Source: Bacteroidales bacterium Bact_22
Lineage (GTDB): Bacteria > Bacteroidota > Bacteroidia > Bacteroidales > F082
Reading direction: 5' to 3'
DNA length: 48,355 bases
NCBI GenBank assembly: GCA_001603665.1
Contig: LUZN01000010.1
Location: 1-48,355 of the forward strand
Under the pieces are notes generated by a model. It ran no database searches, was not told where the DNA came from, and saw nothing but the letters and a program-made list of their open reading frames with translations. The position numbers and the translations under genes were made by a program. Every line of letters starts with the position of its first letter. Position 1 is the stretch's first letter. Below, piece after piece: positions 9,717 to 17,799 of this stretch.

Positions 9717-10930
9717 TCATAGCTGGCGGCGGCTGGCGAAAGCAGACAAACGTCGCCGTTTTTCGATAAACTCTTAATAATTTCAAAGGCTTCGTTGAGG
9801 TCTTTGAAATTTTTTATATCTCCTTGATAGCCAGCGCGTTGCAACATATCACGCATACGATTTCCCGCCTTACCGGTGTAAAGGATATGTTTGACTGGAT
9901 TTTTGAGAAGATAATCGATTAAAGGAGTATAGTCGATCTCGCGGTCGAAGCCGCCGAGAAGCAGGAATGTCACGTTTTTGATGGTCTCCAGAGCTGCTAT
10001 CGCTGCCTGCGGGATGGTTGAGATGCTGTCGTTGTAGAACGTCACGCCGCCGAAGGTACCCACAAGTTCCTGGCGGTGCTCCAGAGGCTGGAAGGTATAG
10101 AGATTAGGCAACACCTCGTCGACAGGTACACCATAAGCGTTGATGGCGCACAGTGCCGCCTTGACATTCAAGCGGTTATGCTCGCCTTTCAGCGAGATCT
10201 TATCCCAATCGACTCCGAAATCGTAATACTGATAACTCAGGGAGCGCACCATCATGGCTTCGGCCTCATAGCAGAACTCGTCGTTGGTGACAGCCCAGTC
10301 GGTCTCCCCCATCTTCCTGATAATGTTTAACTTAGCATCGCGATAGGCCTTAAAAGTGCCAAAATGGTCGAGATGCTCTTCGAAGACGTTAAGAAGTATG
10401 CCAATGTGCGGACTGCGATGGATAAACTGCAGTTGATGCGCAGAGAGTTCGAATACTATAATCGATTTATTGGTGATCTGATCGATGATATCGAATACGG
10501 GAATGCCAATGTTTCCAGCCAGTATCGCGTCTTTTCCCGACTCTTTCAGAAGATGATAAATCAAAGTGGATGTCGTGCTCTTGCCTTTTGTGCCTGTCAC
10601 GCCGATGATTTGGCTGTAAAACGCTTCTAAAAACAAATCGGTTTGCGACGTTATCTTTGAAAGATCTATATCTTTGTCTTTCAATGAGATACCAGGAGTT
10701 TTAATGACCACATCGTAGTCGTTGACGGCATCGAAATAATTATCGCCGGAATAAACTGCTACTCCGCTTAAAGCGTTCAGTGCTTCAGCGTTTTTGTCGG
10801 CGACACCGACGGTGGCATGAGGCATATATTTTTGTATGAATGCCAGCGACGACCGGCCTTCGCGTCCGAACCCGAGGATCAGGATGCGCTTGCCGCGAAG
10901 CCGTTTGAATATGGTATTCACGCTAAGCAT
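9641..10930 (-). CDS. murD2: Mur ligase, probably UDP-MurNAc-L-Ala--L-Glu ligase (MurD2 type)
   Basis: A 429-residue Mur ligase. It has an N-terminal Rossmann-like segment (ILILGFGREGRSS, 16-28), the central ATPase P-loop GTKGKST (113-119), the ELSAHQLQ and HLDHFG motifs of the MurD group, and a C-terminal domain ending in YRNFEERGRAFKAL. Canonical MurD adds D-Glu to UDP-MurNAc-L-Ala. The MurD2 type, known from Xanthomonas, adds L-Glu, which MurL then epimerises. The MurD2 call rests mainly on context: the gene starts inside the last codons of the upstream murL-like gene, an 8-base ATGCTTAG overlap that implies translational coupling. A canonical MurD cannot be excluded by eye. Its 3' end overlaps the convergent lipoprotein gene by 76 bases. 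Confidence 0.75.
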   Translation of the reverse strand: MLSVNTIFKRLRGKRILILGFGREGRSSLAFIQKYMPHATVGVADKNAEALNALSGVAVYSGDNYFDAVNDYDVVIKTPGISLKDKDIDLSKITSQTDLFLEAFYSQIIGVTGTKGKSTTSTLIYHLLKESGKDAILAGNIGIPVFDIIDQITNKSIIVFELSAHQLQFIHRSPHIGILLNVFEEHLDHFGTFKAYRDAKLNIIRKMGETDWAVTNDEFCYEAEAMMVRSLSYQYYDFGVDWDKISLKGEHNRLNVKAALCAINAYGVPVDEVLPNLYTFQPLEHRQELVGTFGGVTFYNDSISTIPQAAIAALETIKNVTFLLLGGFDREIDYTPLIDYLLKNPVKHILYTGKAGNRMRDMLQRAGYQGDIKNFKDLNEAFEIIKSLSKNGDVCLLSPAAASYDQYRNFEERGRAFKALSREFVALDL

Positions 10931-12284
10931 TCAGTCCCTCCTTCAAGATCTTTTTAAACAAAGGCGGCAGGTTGTTACCTTCGTCGAACTCTGCGATATA
11001 ATCCTCGACTGTCGTGTCGTCGGTTTTTTCGACTCCATCGAGAATAGTATCTTTGAGATTTTTATCGGTTTGCAAGATTTTGTTGACACAGGCGCGCACC
11101 TCGCCCACTGTGCCGACACATTCGAACGGTTTCACTTCAACCGAGCCGTCGAGCTGGTCGAGAATCGGTCGTAAGTCGTTGTCTTTCAACAGATCTTTGC
11201 CAAAGATGTCGGCCAACTCGCCTCTCGAGACAAATGGCGACAGTGCGAGCCAGGTGAACAGACACTTAGGGCAGCGGCCGCACCACGAGTCGGTCTTCGA
11301 GCCGGCGTTACAGCTCTTAAAGACTTTCCGGTACTCTTTAGCGCGACTGAAAAGCTTTGCAATCTGCAGCTCGTTGAGCGGCCGCAGGAAGCTAAAGTAT
11401 TGAATATCAGCGTCGATATACTTCGCCACATAACGACGGAAGTCGTTTTCAAACGCCACCGACTTGCTGTATTGATGGTTGATCTCGGTGTCGGGCACTG
11501 TCGGCTCGTTGGCCGACGACTCGTTTGACAGCGCGATGTACTTCGAATGCGTCGCAAATCCCAGTAAAATGGTATAAAACGCTAACATCGCCGAGAACGG
11601 GGTGTGACCGTTGAGGTAGCCTTCGGCGTTCATCTTAAGCATCGTCGGGTCGAGGGTGCGCTTGATTATTGCGACCTGATCATCATTGAAGCCGGCGGCG
11701 GCAACGCATTCGTTGGTCGCGCCGCGCGGGTTGATTATCAACGGGATGGCGGGAACACGATTTTTGAGCAGTTCCAGGGTCACAACGGAATCCTTGCCGC
11801 CGCCGATGGGGATGAGTGTCTGATTATTCAAAGGGGGTTCCTCGCTTCGCTCGGAATGACAACAGCGCGCTGCGGCCCCACTGTCGATATGCATGAAATC
11901 ATCAATAGAAGTCGTGATTCCGTTGACGTAGAAAAACTCACCTAAGCCATTGAAATACAGCTTCTTCCACCAGCGAATCTGTTCTTCGTCGAGGGCAAAA
12001 GGCTTGACGACGACCTTCTTCGGACAAGCTATTTTCCAGTAGCTTATCAGTTCGATCATGCCAATGTGGAAGATGAGGTTGTCGAGGAGGGGTTTTGGAA
12101 TGGAATTCCAGTGATAGAAACTTCTGGATGGGATTTCAAAACAAGGGTGAAAAGCAATTGTTGGAGATAAAACAAAGTCAAAACTGGCAAAAAACGTACC
12201 GTTTTCCACTTTGTAATGGAAATCCTCGTAGCAGAACGACTCAAACGTCTGCCTGAGAGAGTCATATTTCGCTTGATTTGACAT
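10923..12284 (-). CDS. murL: MurL-like UDP-MurNAc-L-Ala-L-Glu epimerase
   Basis: A 453-residue protein matching what I recall of MurL, which inverts the terminal L-Glu of UDP-MurNAc-L-Ala-L-Glu to D-Glu using ATP, bypassing glutamate racemase. Visible motifs are a PP-loop-like ATP site GGGKDS (161-166), GHTPFSAMLAF (226-236), NESSANEPT (254-262), NHQYSKS (269-275) and YFSFLRPLNELQIAKLFSRA from about 296. Four cysteines spaced C325-x9-C335-x2-C338-x2-C341 resemble the zinc site of QueC-type PP-loop enzymes. Residues 143-150 (HSERSEEP) come from an intergenic repeat inserted in frame just before the PP-loop. It is first of a two-gene unit with murD2. A candidate promoter lies at 12379-12409. 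Confidence 0.8.
   Translation of the reverse strand: MSNQAKYDSLRQTFESFCYEDFHYKVENGTFFASFDFVLSPTIAFHPCFEIPSRSFYHWNSIPKPLLDNLIFHIGMIELISYWKIACPKKVVVKPFALDEEQIRWWKKLYFNGLGEFFYVNGITTSIDDFMHIDSGAAARCCHSERSEEPPLNNQTLIPIGGGKDSVVTLELLKNRVPAIPLIINPRGATNECVAAAGFNDDQVAIIKRTLDPTMLKMNAEGYLNGHTPFSAMLAFYTILLGFATHSKYIALSNESSANEPTVPDTEINHQYSKSVAFENDFRRYVAKYIDADIQYFSFLRPLNELQIAKLFSRAKEYRKVFKSCNAGSKTDSWCGRCPKCLFTWLALSPFVSRGELADIFGKDLLKDNDLRPILDQLDGSVEVKPFECVGTVGEVRACVNKILQTDKNLKDTILDGVEKTDDTTVEDYIAEFDEGNNLPPLFKKILKEGLNA
11834..11860 (-). repeat. interspersed short repeat inserted inside the murL-like gene
   Basis: On the minus strand this reads GTCATTCCGAGCGAAGCGAG followed by GAACCC. I know this as a common interspersed element of Bacteroidota and other metagenomic genomes, where it is often mistranslated as HSERSEE or FRAKRGIS. 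Here it is read in frame as HSERSEEP within murL (residues 143-150). It contains the d(GCGAAGC) mini-hairpin sequence. Confidence 0.7.
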
Positions 12285-12474
12285 AGTTTTCCAATTTAAA
12301 ATTTAAATTTAAAATTCAAAAATTTAAAATTATAATTAAAATTGAATATCAAATTTCCCCCTCGTATCAAATGACTTACAAAATTATATAAAAAATCGTT
12401 ATTTCCAACAAAAATCTTAAACTTTCAACTATAAACTTCAAAACTACTCTACACTCTAAACTCTAAACTCTAAA
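12285..12474. repeat. AT-rich gap with short tandem repeats
   Basis: This 190-base gap is the largest in the window. It holds degenerate TTTAAAAT-type repeats (about 12294-12345), the murL promoter, and three exact copies of the 7-mer CTCTAAA (12454-12474). The last copy abuts the stop codon of the GH3 fusion gene. No clear terminator hairpin was found. Confidence 0.65.
12379..12409 (-). promoter_or_regulatory. candidate promoter of murL-murD2
   Basis: On the minus strand a GTTG (-33-like, 12406-12409) is followed after 19 bases by TAATTTTG (12379-12386), a match to TAnnTTTG at consensus spacing. It would give a leader of nearly 90 bases and separates this pair from the upstream hydrolase operon. 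Confidence 0.5.
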
Positions 12475-15354
12475 CTATTTCACTGCGTCGTAGAACAGGT
12501 CGTGTATCTTCGTGCGGATGTCGAATTGTGCCAATTTGTTGTTTTTTGCATCGGGGTACACTCTGTTGGAGAGGAATATCACGATGAGGTCGTTTTCAGG
12601 GTCAGCCCACACGAAAGTGCCAGTAAAACCTGTATGTCCGAAGCTTTCCATCGACGACTGTTTCGAAGGGGTATAAGCCGTCACCTCGGGGTTGACTTCA
12701 GGTTTGTCGAAGCCAATGCCACGACGGTTGAGGTTGTCTTTATAAGGCGCCGAGGTGAACTTTTTAATTGTATATTTCGACAAAAACTGCTGGTTGTTAG
12801 CGTATCCGTCGTCGAGCAGCAGCTGCAGCATCACGGCGAGGTCGCGGGCGTTGGCAAAGAGTCCGGCATGTCCGGCGATGCCTCCCATCAAGGCAGCGGC
12901 TTGGTCGTGAACATCGCCACAAAGCTGTTGCATACGGAACTCAATATCGTATTCTGTCGGAGCGATGTTCTCTAACTCAATGTGCCTCAATGGTTTATAA
13001 TAGATGTGATTCAGATTCAACGGCTTGTAGAAATTCTCGTCGAGATATTTTTCGAATGGCTCGTTGGTCACCATTTCGACGATCTTCGGCAGCATGTAGA
13101 AGCCCAGATCGCTGTATTTGTATTTCTTGTCGCCCAGCTCCGTCGCCTTCACCGTCTCAAAGATGTCGAAGTTGAAGTCTTTGGAGATGTACATATTTTC
13201 AGCCACGCGCACGGTATGATCTTCGTCTATGTTTTTCCTAAAGATTTCGGGGTCGGGCTTGCCGTTTTTCATCAGCGACTGATACAATGGCATCCAAGGC
13301 GTGAAGCCGGCCTGATGCGTCATGATTTCGATAAGTTTGATGTCACCTTTGTCGGTGTTTCTCAGGTAAGGGAAATAATCGCCGAGCGTGCTTTCGAGGC
13401 TGATGTGGCCTTCGTCGTAGAGTTTCATCATGGCGAAGGTGGTCGCGAAGACCTTGGTGAGCGAGGCGATATCATAGACGTCGTCCTTTTGCACCTCGTG
13501 CTCTCCCTCGTAGGTGAAATATCCAAAACATTTGTCGTAGATGACCTTTCCGTCTTTCATGGCGAAAATCTGGCATCCGGGATAAGCGCCGATTTCGACA
13601 CCGTTGACGGCTATGGAGTCGATCTTTTGAGTGTATTCATTGTCGATCAGTGCAACGGGCAGAGTTTCGGGTGACAAAAAGCCATTGAAGCTCAATCCGT
13701 CGCCAGCCTTAAACTTCTTGTTGACCGTCACCGGCAGCCGTCCCAATGGGTTGAGCTTTCCGACCATCACGTCGACCACGGCGTTCACAGCGTCGGGCAC
13801 GTCTTCATATGCAACGAGGACGGCTGCCGGCGCCTTCTTGAAGGTAAACTGGTTCAAGGCATACGGACACGCGAAGAGATTGAAAACGATACGGTTGTTT
13901 TTGCTTATCTCTTTGACAAAATCGACGGTGGCATCGCTGATTCCAAAGCCCTTTGTCGCGCTGATGGTAGTGTTCTGGATATTTACAATGACTAAATCGA
14001 ACTTCTTTAAGTCGTTGAGTATCTTCGTTTTATGAGCTTTGTCAAGTTCTTTTTCAACGACATAACACTTCACATCACAACCTTCGTTTTTCAGCTTTTT
14101 GGCTACAGCATCTTTCTTGCCGAAAGTCAGCACGGCAATCTTCTGCGACTTGTCGAGCGGAAGCGTCTCGCGTTCGTTTTTCAGCATCGTAACCGCTTCA
14201 TTATAAAGACGTTGTCTCAGGTTATAATACTTTGCCTGATGCAAATCGTTATCCACAAACTGCTCCTGCTGCGGTTGATAATCGGCTATTCCGAGACGGT
14301 ATTTATACCTCAAGACTTTCTTGCAGCTCTCCTCCACCCTCTTCTCAGCGTCTTTTCTATCTAATTGATTTACAATGTTTTTGATAGTATTTTCAGGATT
14401 CACAGGCATCAGCACCACGTCGATGCCGGCCATTATCGCCTTGAATCCCACGCTGTCGGGATGAATTCCCTGATAAGCGCCTTTCATCTCCATCGCGTCG
14501 CTGAAAATGATGCCGTCGAAGCCCATCTCTTCTTTCAAAAGTCCCGTCACCACGTTCTTCGATATTGACGATGAGAGGCCCTTCACCGGCTCAATGGCCG
14601 GCATGTAAAGATGTCCGACCATAGCGCCTGCCACTCCCTTATCTATCAGATAATCAAATGGATATAGCTCGGTTTGTTTTATCTCTTTGAGTTTTTTATC
14701 GACCTTCGGAAGCGTCTCGTGCGAGTCGTTTTTAGTGTCGCCGTGACCCGGAAAATGTTTCATCGTAGGCAGCACTCCGTTGTTCTGAAGTGCCAGTGCA
14801 TACTGAGTGCCGCGTTCAGCCACAGCCTTAGGGTCAGAGCCAAAGCTTCGCATCCCGATGACAGGGTTTTTCGGTTCGTTGTTCACGTCGATATCAGGCG
14901 CAAAGTCGATATTTATTCCAATTCGGCGGCACTGCTCGGCAATCTGCGCACCCATCTCAGATATAAGTTCTTGATCCTGAATGGCTCCCAATGTCATCTG
15001 GTAAGGATACGAGATGCCGTCGTTGAGTCGCATCCCAAGTCCCCACTCTCCGTCGATGCCCACCATCAAAGGCGTTTGCGCCATCGACTGCCATTCGTTC
15101 ACCTGCTTCAGCAGAGGCTCGGCATCAGTACGGAAAAACGTCACGCCGCCGATGTTATAATTTCCTATAAGTCGTTGAACCTCAGCAAAATAAGTTTTAT
15201 TAGGCAAGTTAGCCCGCACATTTATCAGCTGACCGACACGCTGCTCAGCAGTCAACGAGTTGTAAACCGAGTCAACCCAGCGGTCTTCGGCATCTTGGGC
15301 GTTAGCGACAAAGCCAAACAACAACATAATTATTGAAAAATATAATCTCCTCAT
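12475..15354 (-). CDS. NagZ-like GH3 beta-N-acetylglucosaminidase fused to a beta-lactamase-fold hydrolase
   Basis: A 959-residue exported protein (signal 1-19, VANAQ). Residues about 30-360 are a GH3 domain: KHFPGHGDT (199-207), the Asp-Ser-His dyad motif D210-S-H212, and the probable nucleophile D286 in FSDAMEM mark the NagZ group, which removes GlcNAc from muropeptides. About 375-545 is a GH3 C-terminal-like segment. About 570-955 is a serine beta-lactamase/AmiE-type domain with S631-L-T-K634, Y747-S-D749 and H907-T-G909. In Bacillus the separate NagZ and AmiE act in sequence in muropeptide rescue, so the fusion likely does both steps in the periplasm; the amidase activity is inference. 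It overlaps the upstream TlpA-like gene by 4 bases (ATGA) and is last in its operon. Confidence 0.9.
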   Translation of the reverse strand: MRRLYFSIIMLLFGFVANAQDAEDRWVDSVYNSLTAEQRVGQLINVRANLPNKTYFAEVQRLIGNYNIGGVTFFRTDAEPLLKQVNEWQSMAQTPLMVGIDGEWGLGMRLNDGISYPYQMTLGAIQDQELISEMGAQIAEQCRRIGINIDFAPDIDVNNEPKNPVIGMRSFGSDPKAVAERGTQYALALQNNGVLPTMKHFPGHGDTKNDSHETLPKVDKKLKEIKQTELYPFDYLIDKGVAGAMVGHLYMPAIEPVKGLSSSISKNVVTGLLKEEMGFDGIIFSDAMEMKGAYQGIHPDSVGFKAIMAGIDVVLMPVNPENTIKNIVNQLDRKDAEKRVEESCKKVLRYKYRLGIADYQPQQEQFVDNDLHQAKYYNLRQRLYNEAVTMLKNERETLPLDKSQKIAVLTFGKKDAVAKKLKNEGCDVKCYVVEKELDKAHKTKILNDLKKFDLVIVNIQNTTISATKGFGISDATVDFVKEISKNNRIVFNLFACPYALNQFTFKKAPAAVLVAYEDVPDAVNAVVDVMVGKLNPLGRLPVTVNKKFKAGDGLSFNGFLSPETLPVALIDNEYTQKIDSIAVNGVEIGAYPGCQIFAMKDGKVIYDKCFGYFTYEGEHEVQKDDVYDIASLTKVFATTFAMMKLYDEGHISLESTLGDYFPYLRNTDKGDIKLIEIMTHQAGFTPWMPLYQSLMKNGKPDPEIFRKNIDEDHTVRVAENMYISKDFNFDIFETVKATELGDKKYKYSDLGFYMLPKIVEMVTNEPFEKYLDENFYKPLNLNHIYYKPLRHIELENIAPTEYDIEFRMQQLCGDVHDQAAALMGGIAGHAGLFANARDLAVMLQLLLDDGYANNQQFLSKYTIKKFTSAPYKDNLNRRGIGFDKPEVNPEVTAYTPSKQSSMESFGHTGFTGTFVWADPENDLIVIFLSNRVYPDAKNNKLAQFDIRTKIHDLFYDAVK

Positions 15355-16067
15355 AAATTAATACTATTTTCTATTTCTTCAGTATCAAAAGGCTTTCCGA
15401 TGATAATCTTATTCTTATCGAGTAAAAACATCGAAGGCGTCATGTCGACGGCGTAATCCACCACAATCGGCGAATCCCAGCCCTGTCCGTCACAGATATT
15501 GCAATATTTTTTCAGCCCTAATTTCCTAATCAGACGTTTCACCTTCCTCAACTCGCCCGACACATTCACCGTCACTATCGCAAAATCATCGTTTTCCTTG
15601 GCAAAATCTGATAATTCCTTAAGCAGATCATGGCAATGCGGACACGAATACGACCAAAAAAGCAATATCGTATAATTTTCTTCAATATTACTTAAATCAA
15701 AACATATATTATCAATAGTAACCGCTTGAATATCAGGCGCTTTCTTGCCAATTTTAACCCTCTCATACATGCCGGCTATCGCCATAATCTCTTCCTTCTG
15801 TTCATCAGTGGCATCGAGATACTCGAAATACGGCAAGCGTACCATAAAATCGACGGCCAGATTCGCTCCCATTTCCGAAAAGCCATATATAAGGTATTGA
15901 TACACAGACTTATACGATTCGTAATCGGTACATTCGCTCAGCTGTTTGTCGGCTTCAAGTATCAAATCATACTCCTGCACCTTCTGCAAGCCGTTATTCA
16001 CCTGCCCTCTCAAAAACGAGAAGGAGGTTAATAACAATATGAATATCAATATTTTAGCCTTTTTCAT
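15351..16067 (-). CDS. TlpA-like thioredoxin-fold protein
   Basis: A 238-residue periplasmic thiol-disulfide protein. Residues 1-21 are a signal peptide. A helical N-terminal region of unknown role (about 25-105, resembling the DUF5106-type segments found on Bacteroidota thioredoxins) precedes a TlpA/AhpC-type domain from about 106. It begins IGKKAPDIQAV and carries the redox pair C142-P-H-C145 in WSYSCPHC. A conserved cis-proline is seen in MTPSMFLLD near the end. It is the middle gene of an operon between a HEAT-repeat protein and the GH3 fusion, so it may maintain thiols of envelope enzymes; that link is inferred from position only. Confidence 0.85.
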   Translation of the reverse strand: MKKAKILIFILLLTSFSFLRGQVNNGLQKVQEYDLILEADKQLSECTDYESYKSVYQYLIYGFSEMGANLAVDFMVRLPYFEYLDATDEQKEEIMAIAGMYERVKIGKKAPDIQAVTIDNICFDLSNIEENYTILLFWSYSCPHCHDLLKELSDFAKENDDFAIVTVNVSGELRKVKRLIRKLGLKKYCNICDGQGWDSPIVVDYAVDMTPSMFLLDKNKIIIGKPFDTEEIENSINL

Positions 16068-16081
16068 CAGAGCATTAACTA

Positions 16082-17644
16082 TTATTTCAGCACTTCATTG
16101 ATACGCTGTTTATATGCTTCATTTTCAACAAGAAGCAAAGCATTTCTTGCTTCAGCGATACTCGGACCATTTTTATACGCATCAATCAGCTTGTTGACGC
16201 AGAGTTCTGTTCCAAAATACGCGAAAACCTTGTAATAACGGCCTATTTTATCCGCTTTTACATGTTTCAGCGTCGATGCAAAATCGTTTTTCATTGTCTC
16301 AGTAGCTTTGGCCATGGCAGATTTTATGGCGAGCTGCACATCTGCTACATATTTGTCGTCGCAGTATTCCAGCAAAGTCTTCAAATACTCGTCATTTGCT
16401 GGTGTCACTACGAGTTTGAGCACTTTATACGCCTCGTCTTTCACCTCCTGACTGTTGCTCGACGTAAGCTCTCTCACGCGAGTGTTAAGTCCAGGCACTG
16501 CACGGCTTTCGACGATTTGCAAAGCGCCCAGTTTCTGGCTGTCGTTGCCGCTCTGCAGCACAGCATTCATCACATCGAGATAGTCGCCTTCGTAGGCTAT
16601 CATCGATTCTTTTATAACTTCTTGATAATCACCGCCAAACATCGGTTTCACTGCATTGATGCCGTCGGCGTTGTCGATCTTGAAAATAGCACGGATAGAG
16701 GCCTCCACAAGCTTAGGATTTCCCGACGACAGCTGATTTATCACAATCTCCATCTGCGAGTCGTCTTTGATGTCGCCAAGCCAGTTGATGGCATCGACAA
16801 GGGCGTCGCCTTTCTTGCACTTCTTCATCACTTTCTTCACAACATCTTGATTTACATAAGGTTTCATCAGGTTGAGAGCAGTCACTCTAACATCACCCGA
16901 TTTGTCTTTCAAAGCTTTATACAGCGTCGACATCGACTTATCACCGTTGAGGCCGGCGATAAGTTCCAAACCCGCGACTCTACTCTCCGGTGCTTGGCTT
17001 TTCAGCAGTTTTTTAGCACCTTTTTTAATAATGGAAGCTGTATTATCATTGCTGCGAATCACCAGAAGTGCCTTATAAATCTCGACTTTCGTCGGCTCAT
17101 CAGCATCGTTTAGCCAGGAAATAAGAGTATTTTCCATCTTAACAATCTTCTGTTTTCCAATGGCATAGGCCAATGCCGCTTTGTGGTTCAAATTATCACG
17201 ATGTCCGGAGATATACCTCGCGATATAATCACCCGAGCCGCTGATATCGGCCATCGCTCTGATCACATCATCTGTAACCGCATCATTATCAGTAAGTTTC
17301 AAAAGTTCGCGACAGTCATCAGCCCAGCAGAACTTCGGGAAAAGTGATATCAGGAAAGCATTTTTGCTATTATTTTCATTTTCAAAGATGAATACAACCA
17401 TCGGCATCTTCAAGGCGTTTACCATATTGCTGTCGCGCGTATAGCCAGCTTCCAGAGCCATTGCCGTGAGTTTCTGCTCGGCTTCAGACACCTTAATTTC
17501 ATCATCAGAACTGAGATCTCTCAGCACTTCATTCACACAATTCTCGTCATAACATCTGATTTTTTCAGGTTTTTGTGCAAAAATCTGCATCGGAATCATT
17601 GCCGACAAGGCGAAAATCAGGACAAAACTTCTAATACTCTTCAT
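16082..17644 (-). CDS. exported HEAT-repeat protein
   Basis: A 520-residue protein with a signal peptide (about 1-23, ending QIFAQ) and a long array of HEAT-like helical repeats from about 100 to the end. Examples are DAVTDDVIRAMADI, SRVAGLELIAGL, GDVRVTALNLMKPY and NPKLVEASIRAIFKI. Such arrays are protein-protein scaffolds and no enzyme motif is present. Two cysteines close to the mature N-terminus (CYDENC) could form a disulfide. It is the first gene of the unit with the TlpA-like and GH3 fusion genes, with a 14-base gap to the next. A candidate promoter lies at 17722-17729. Confidence 0.82.
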   Translation of the reverse strand: MKSIRSFVLIFALSAMIPMQIFAQKPEKIRCYDENCVNEVLRDLSSDDEIKVSEAEQKLTAMALEAGYTRDSNMVNALKMPMVVFIFENENNSKNAFLISLFPKFCWADDCRELLKLTDNDAVTDDVIRAMADISGSGDYIARYISGHRDNLNHKAALAYAIGKQKIVKMENTLISWLNDADEPTKVEIYKALLVIRSNDNTASIIKKGAKKLLKSQAPESRVAGLELIAGLNGDKSMSTLYKALKDKSGDVRVTALNLMKPYVNQDVVKKVMKKCKKGDALVDAINWLGDIKDDSQMEIVINQLSSGNPKLVEASIRAIFKIDNADGINAVKPMFGGDYQEVIKESMIAYEGDYLDVMNAVLQSGNDSQKLGALQIVESRAVPGLNTRVRELTSSNSQEVKDEAYKVLKLVVTPANDEYLKTLLEYCDDKYVADVQLAIKSAMAKATETMKNDFASTLKHVKADKIGRYYKVFAYFGTELCVNKLIDAYKNGPSIAEARNALLLVENEAYKQRINEVLK

Positions 17645-17721
17645 ATTTATTATACTAATTCTTTGATTATCAATTATTTAAAACTCTATTTCTTATCTTG
17701 AAATAAGATTAATTCAATTTA

Positions 17722-17729
17722 CAAATATA
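17722..17729 (-). promoter_or_regulatory. candidate -7 promoter element for the HEAT-TlpA-GH3 operon
   Basis: The minus strand reads TATATTTG, an exact TAnnTTTG match, about 80 bases before the ATG at 17644. No -33 match at 19-21 bases was seen. Confidence 0.45.
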
Positions 17730-17782
17730 CTAATTTTAACGGAAAAAGCAGCATTTTATTCCTTTTTTAATGAATATTTTTG

Positions 17783-17790
17783 TATTTTTG
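17783..17790 (+). promoter_or_regulatory. candidate -7 promoter element for the MATE operon
   Basis: TATTTTTG matches TAnnTTTG and lies only 9 bases before the ATG at 17800. Transcription starting about 7 bases downstream would exclude the earlier in-frame ATG at 17770 and give an almost leaderless message. The remainder of the 17645-17799 gap is AT-rich with no other recognised element. Confidence 0.45.
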
Positions 17791-17799
17791 CAAAGAAAA

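Noticed and set aside
12454..12474. CTCTAAA repeats as a telomere-like or CRISPR-like array
   Set aside because: Only three 7-base units with no spacers, inside an ordinary gap; most likely a slippage product.
16262..17113. 283-codon open frame on the plus strand
   Set aside because: Antisense to the HEAT-repeat gene; Cys/His/Phe-rich nonsense-like sequence.
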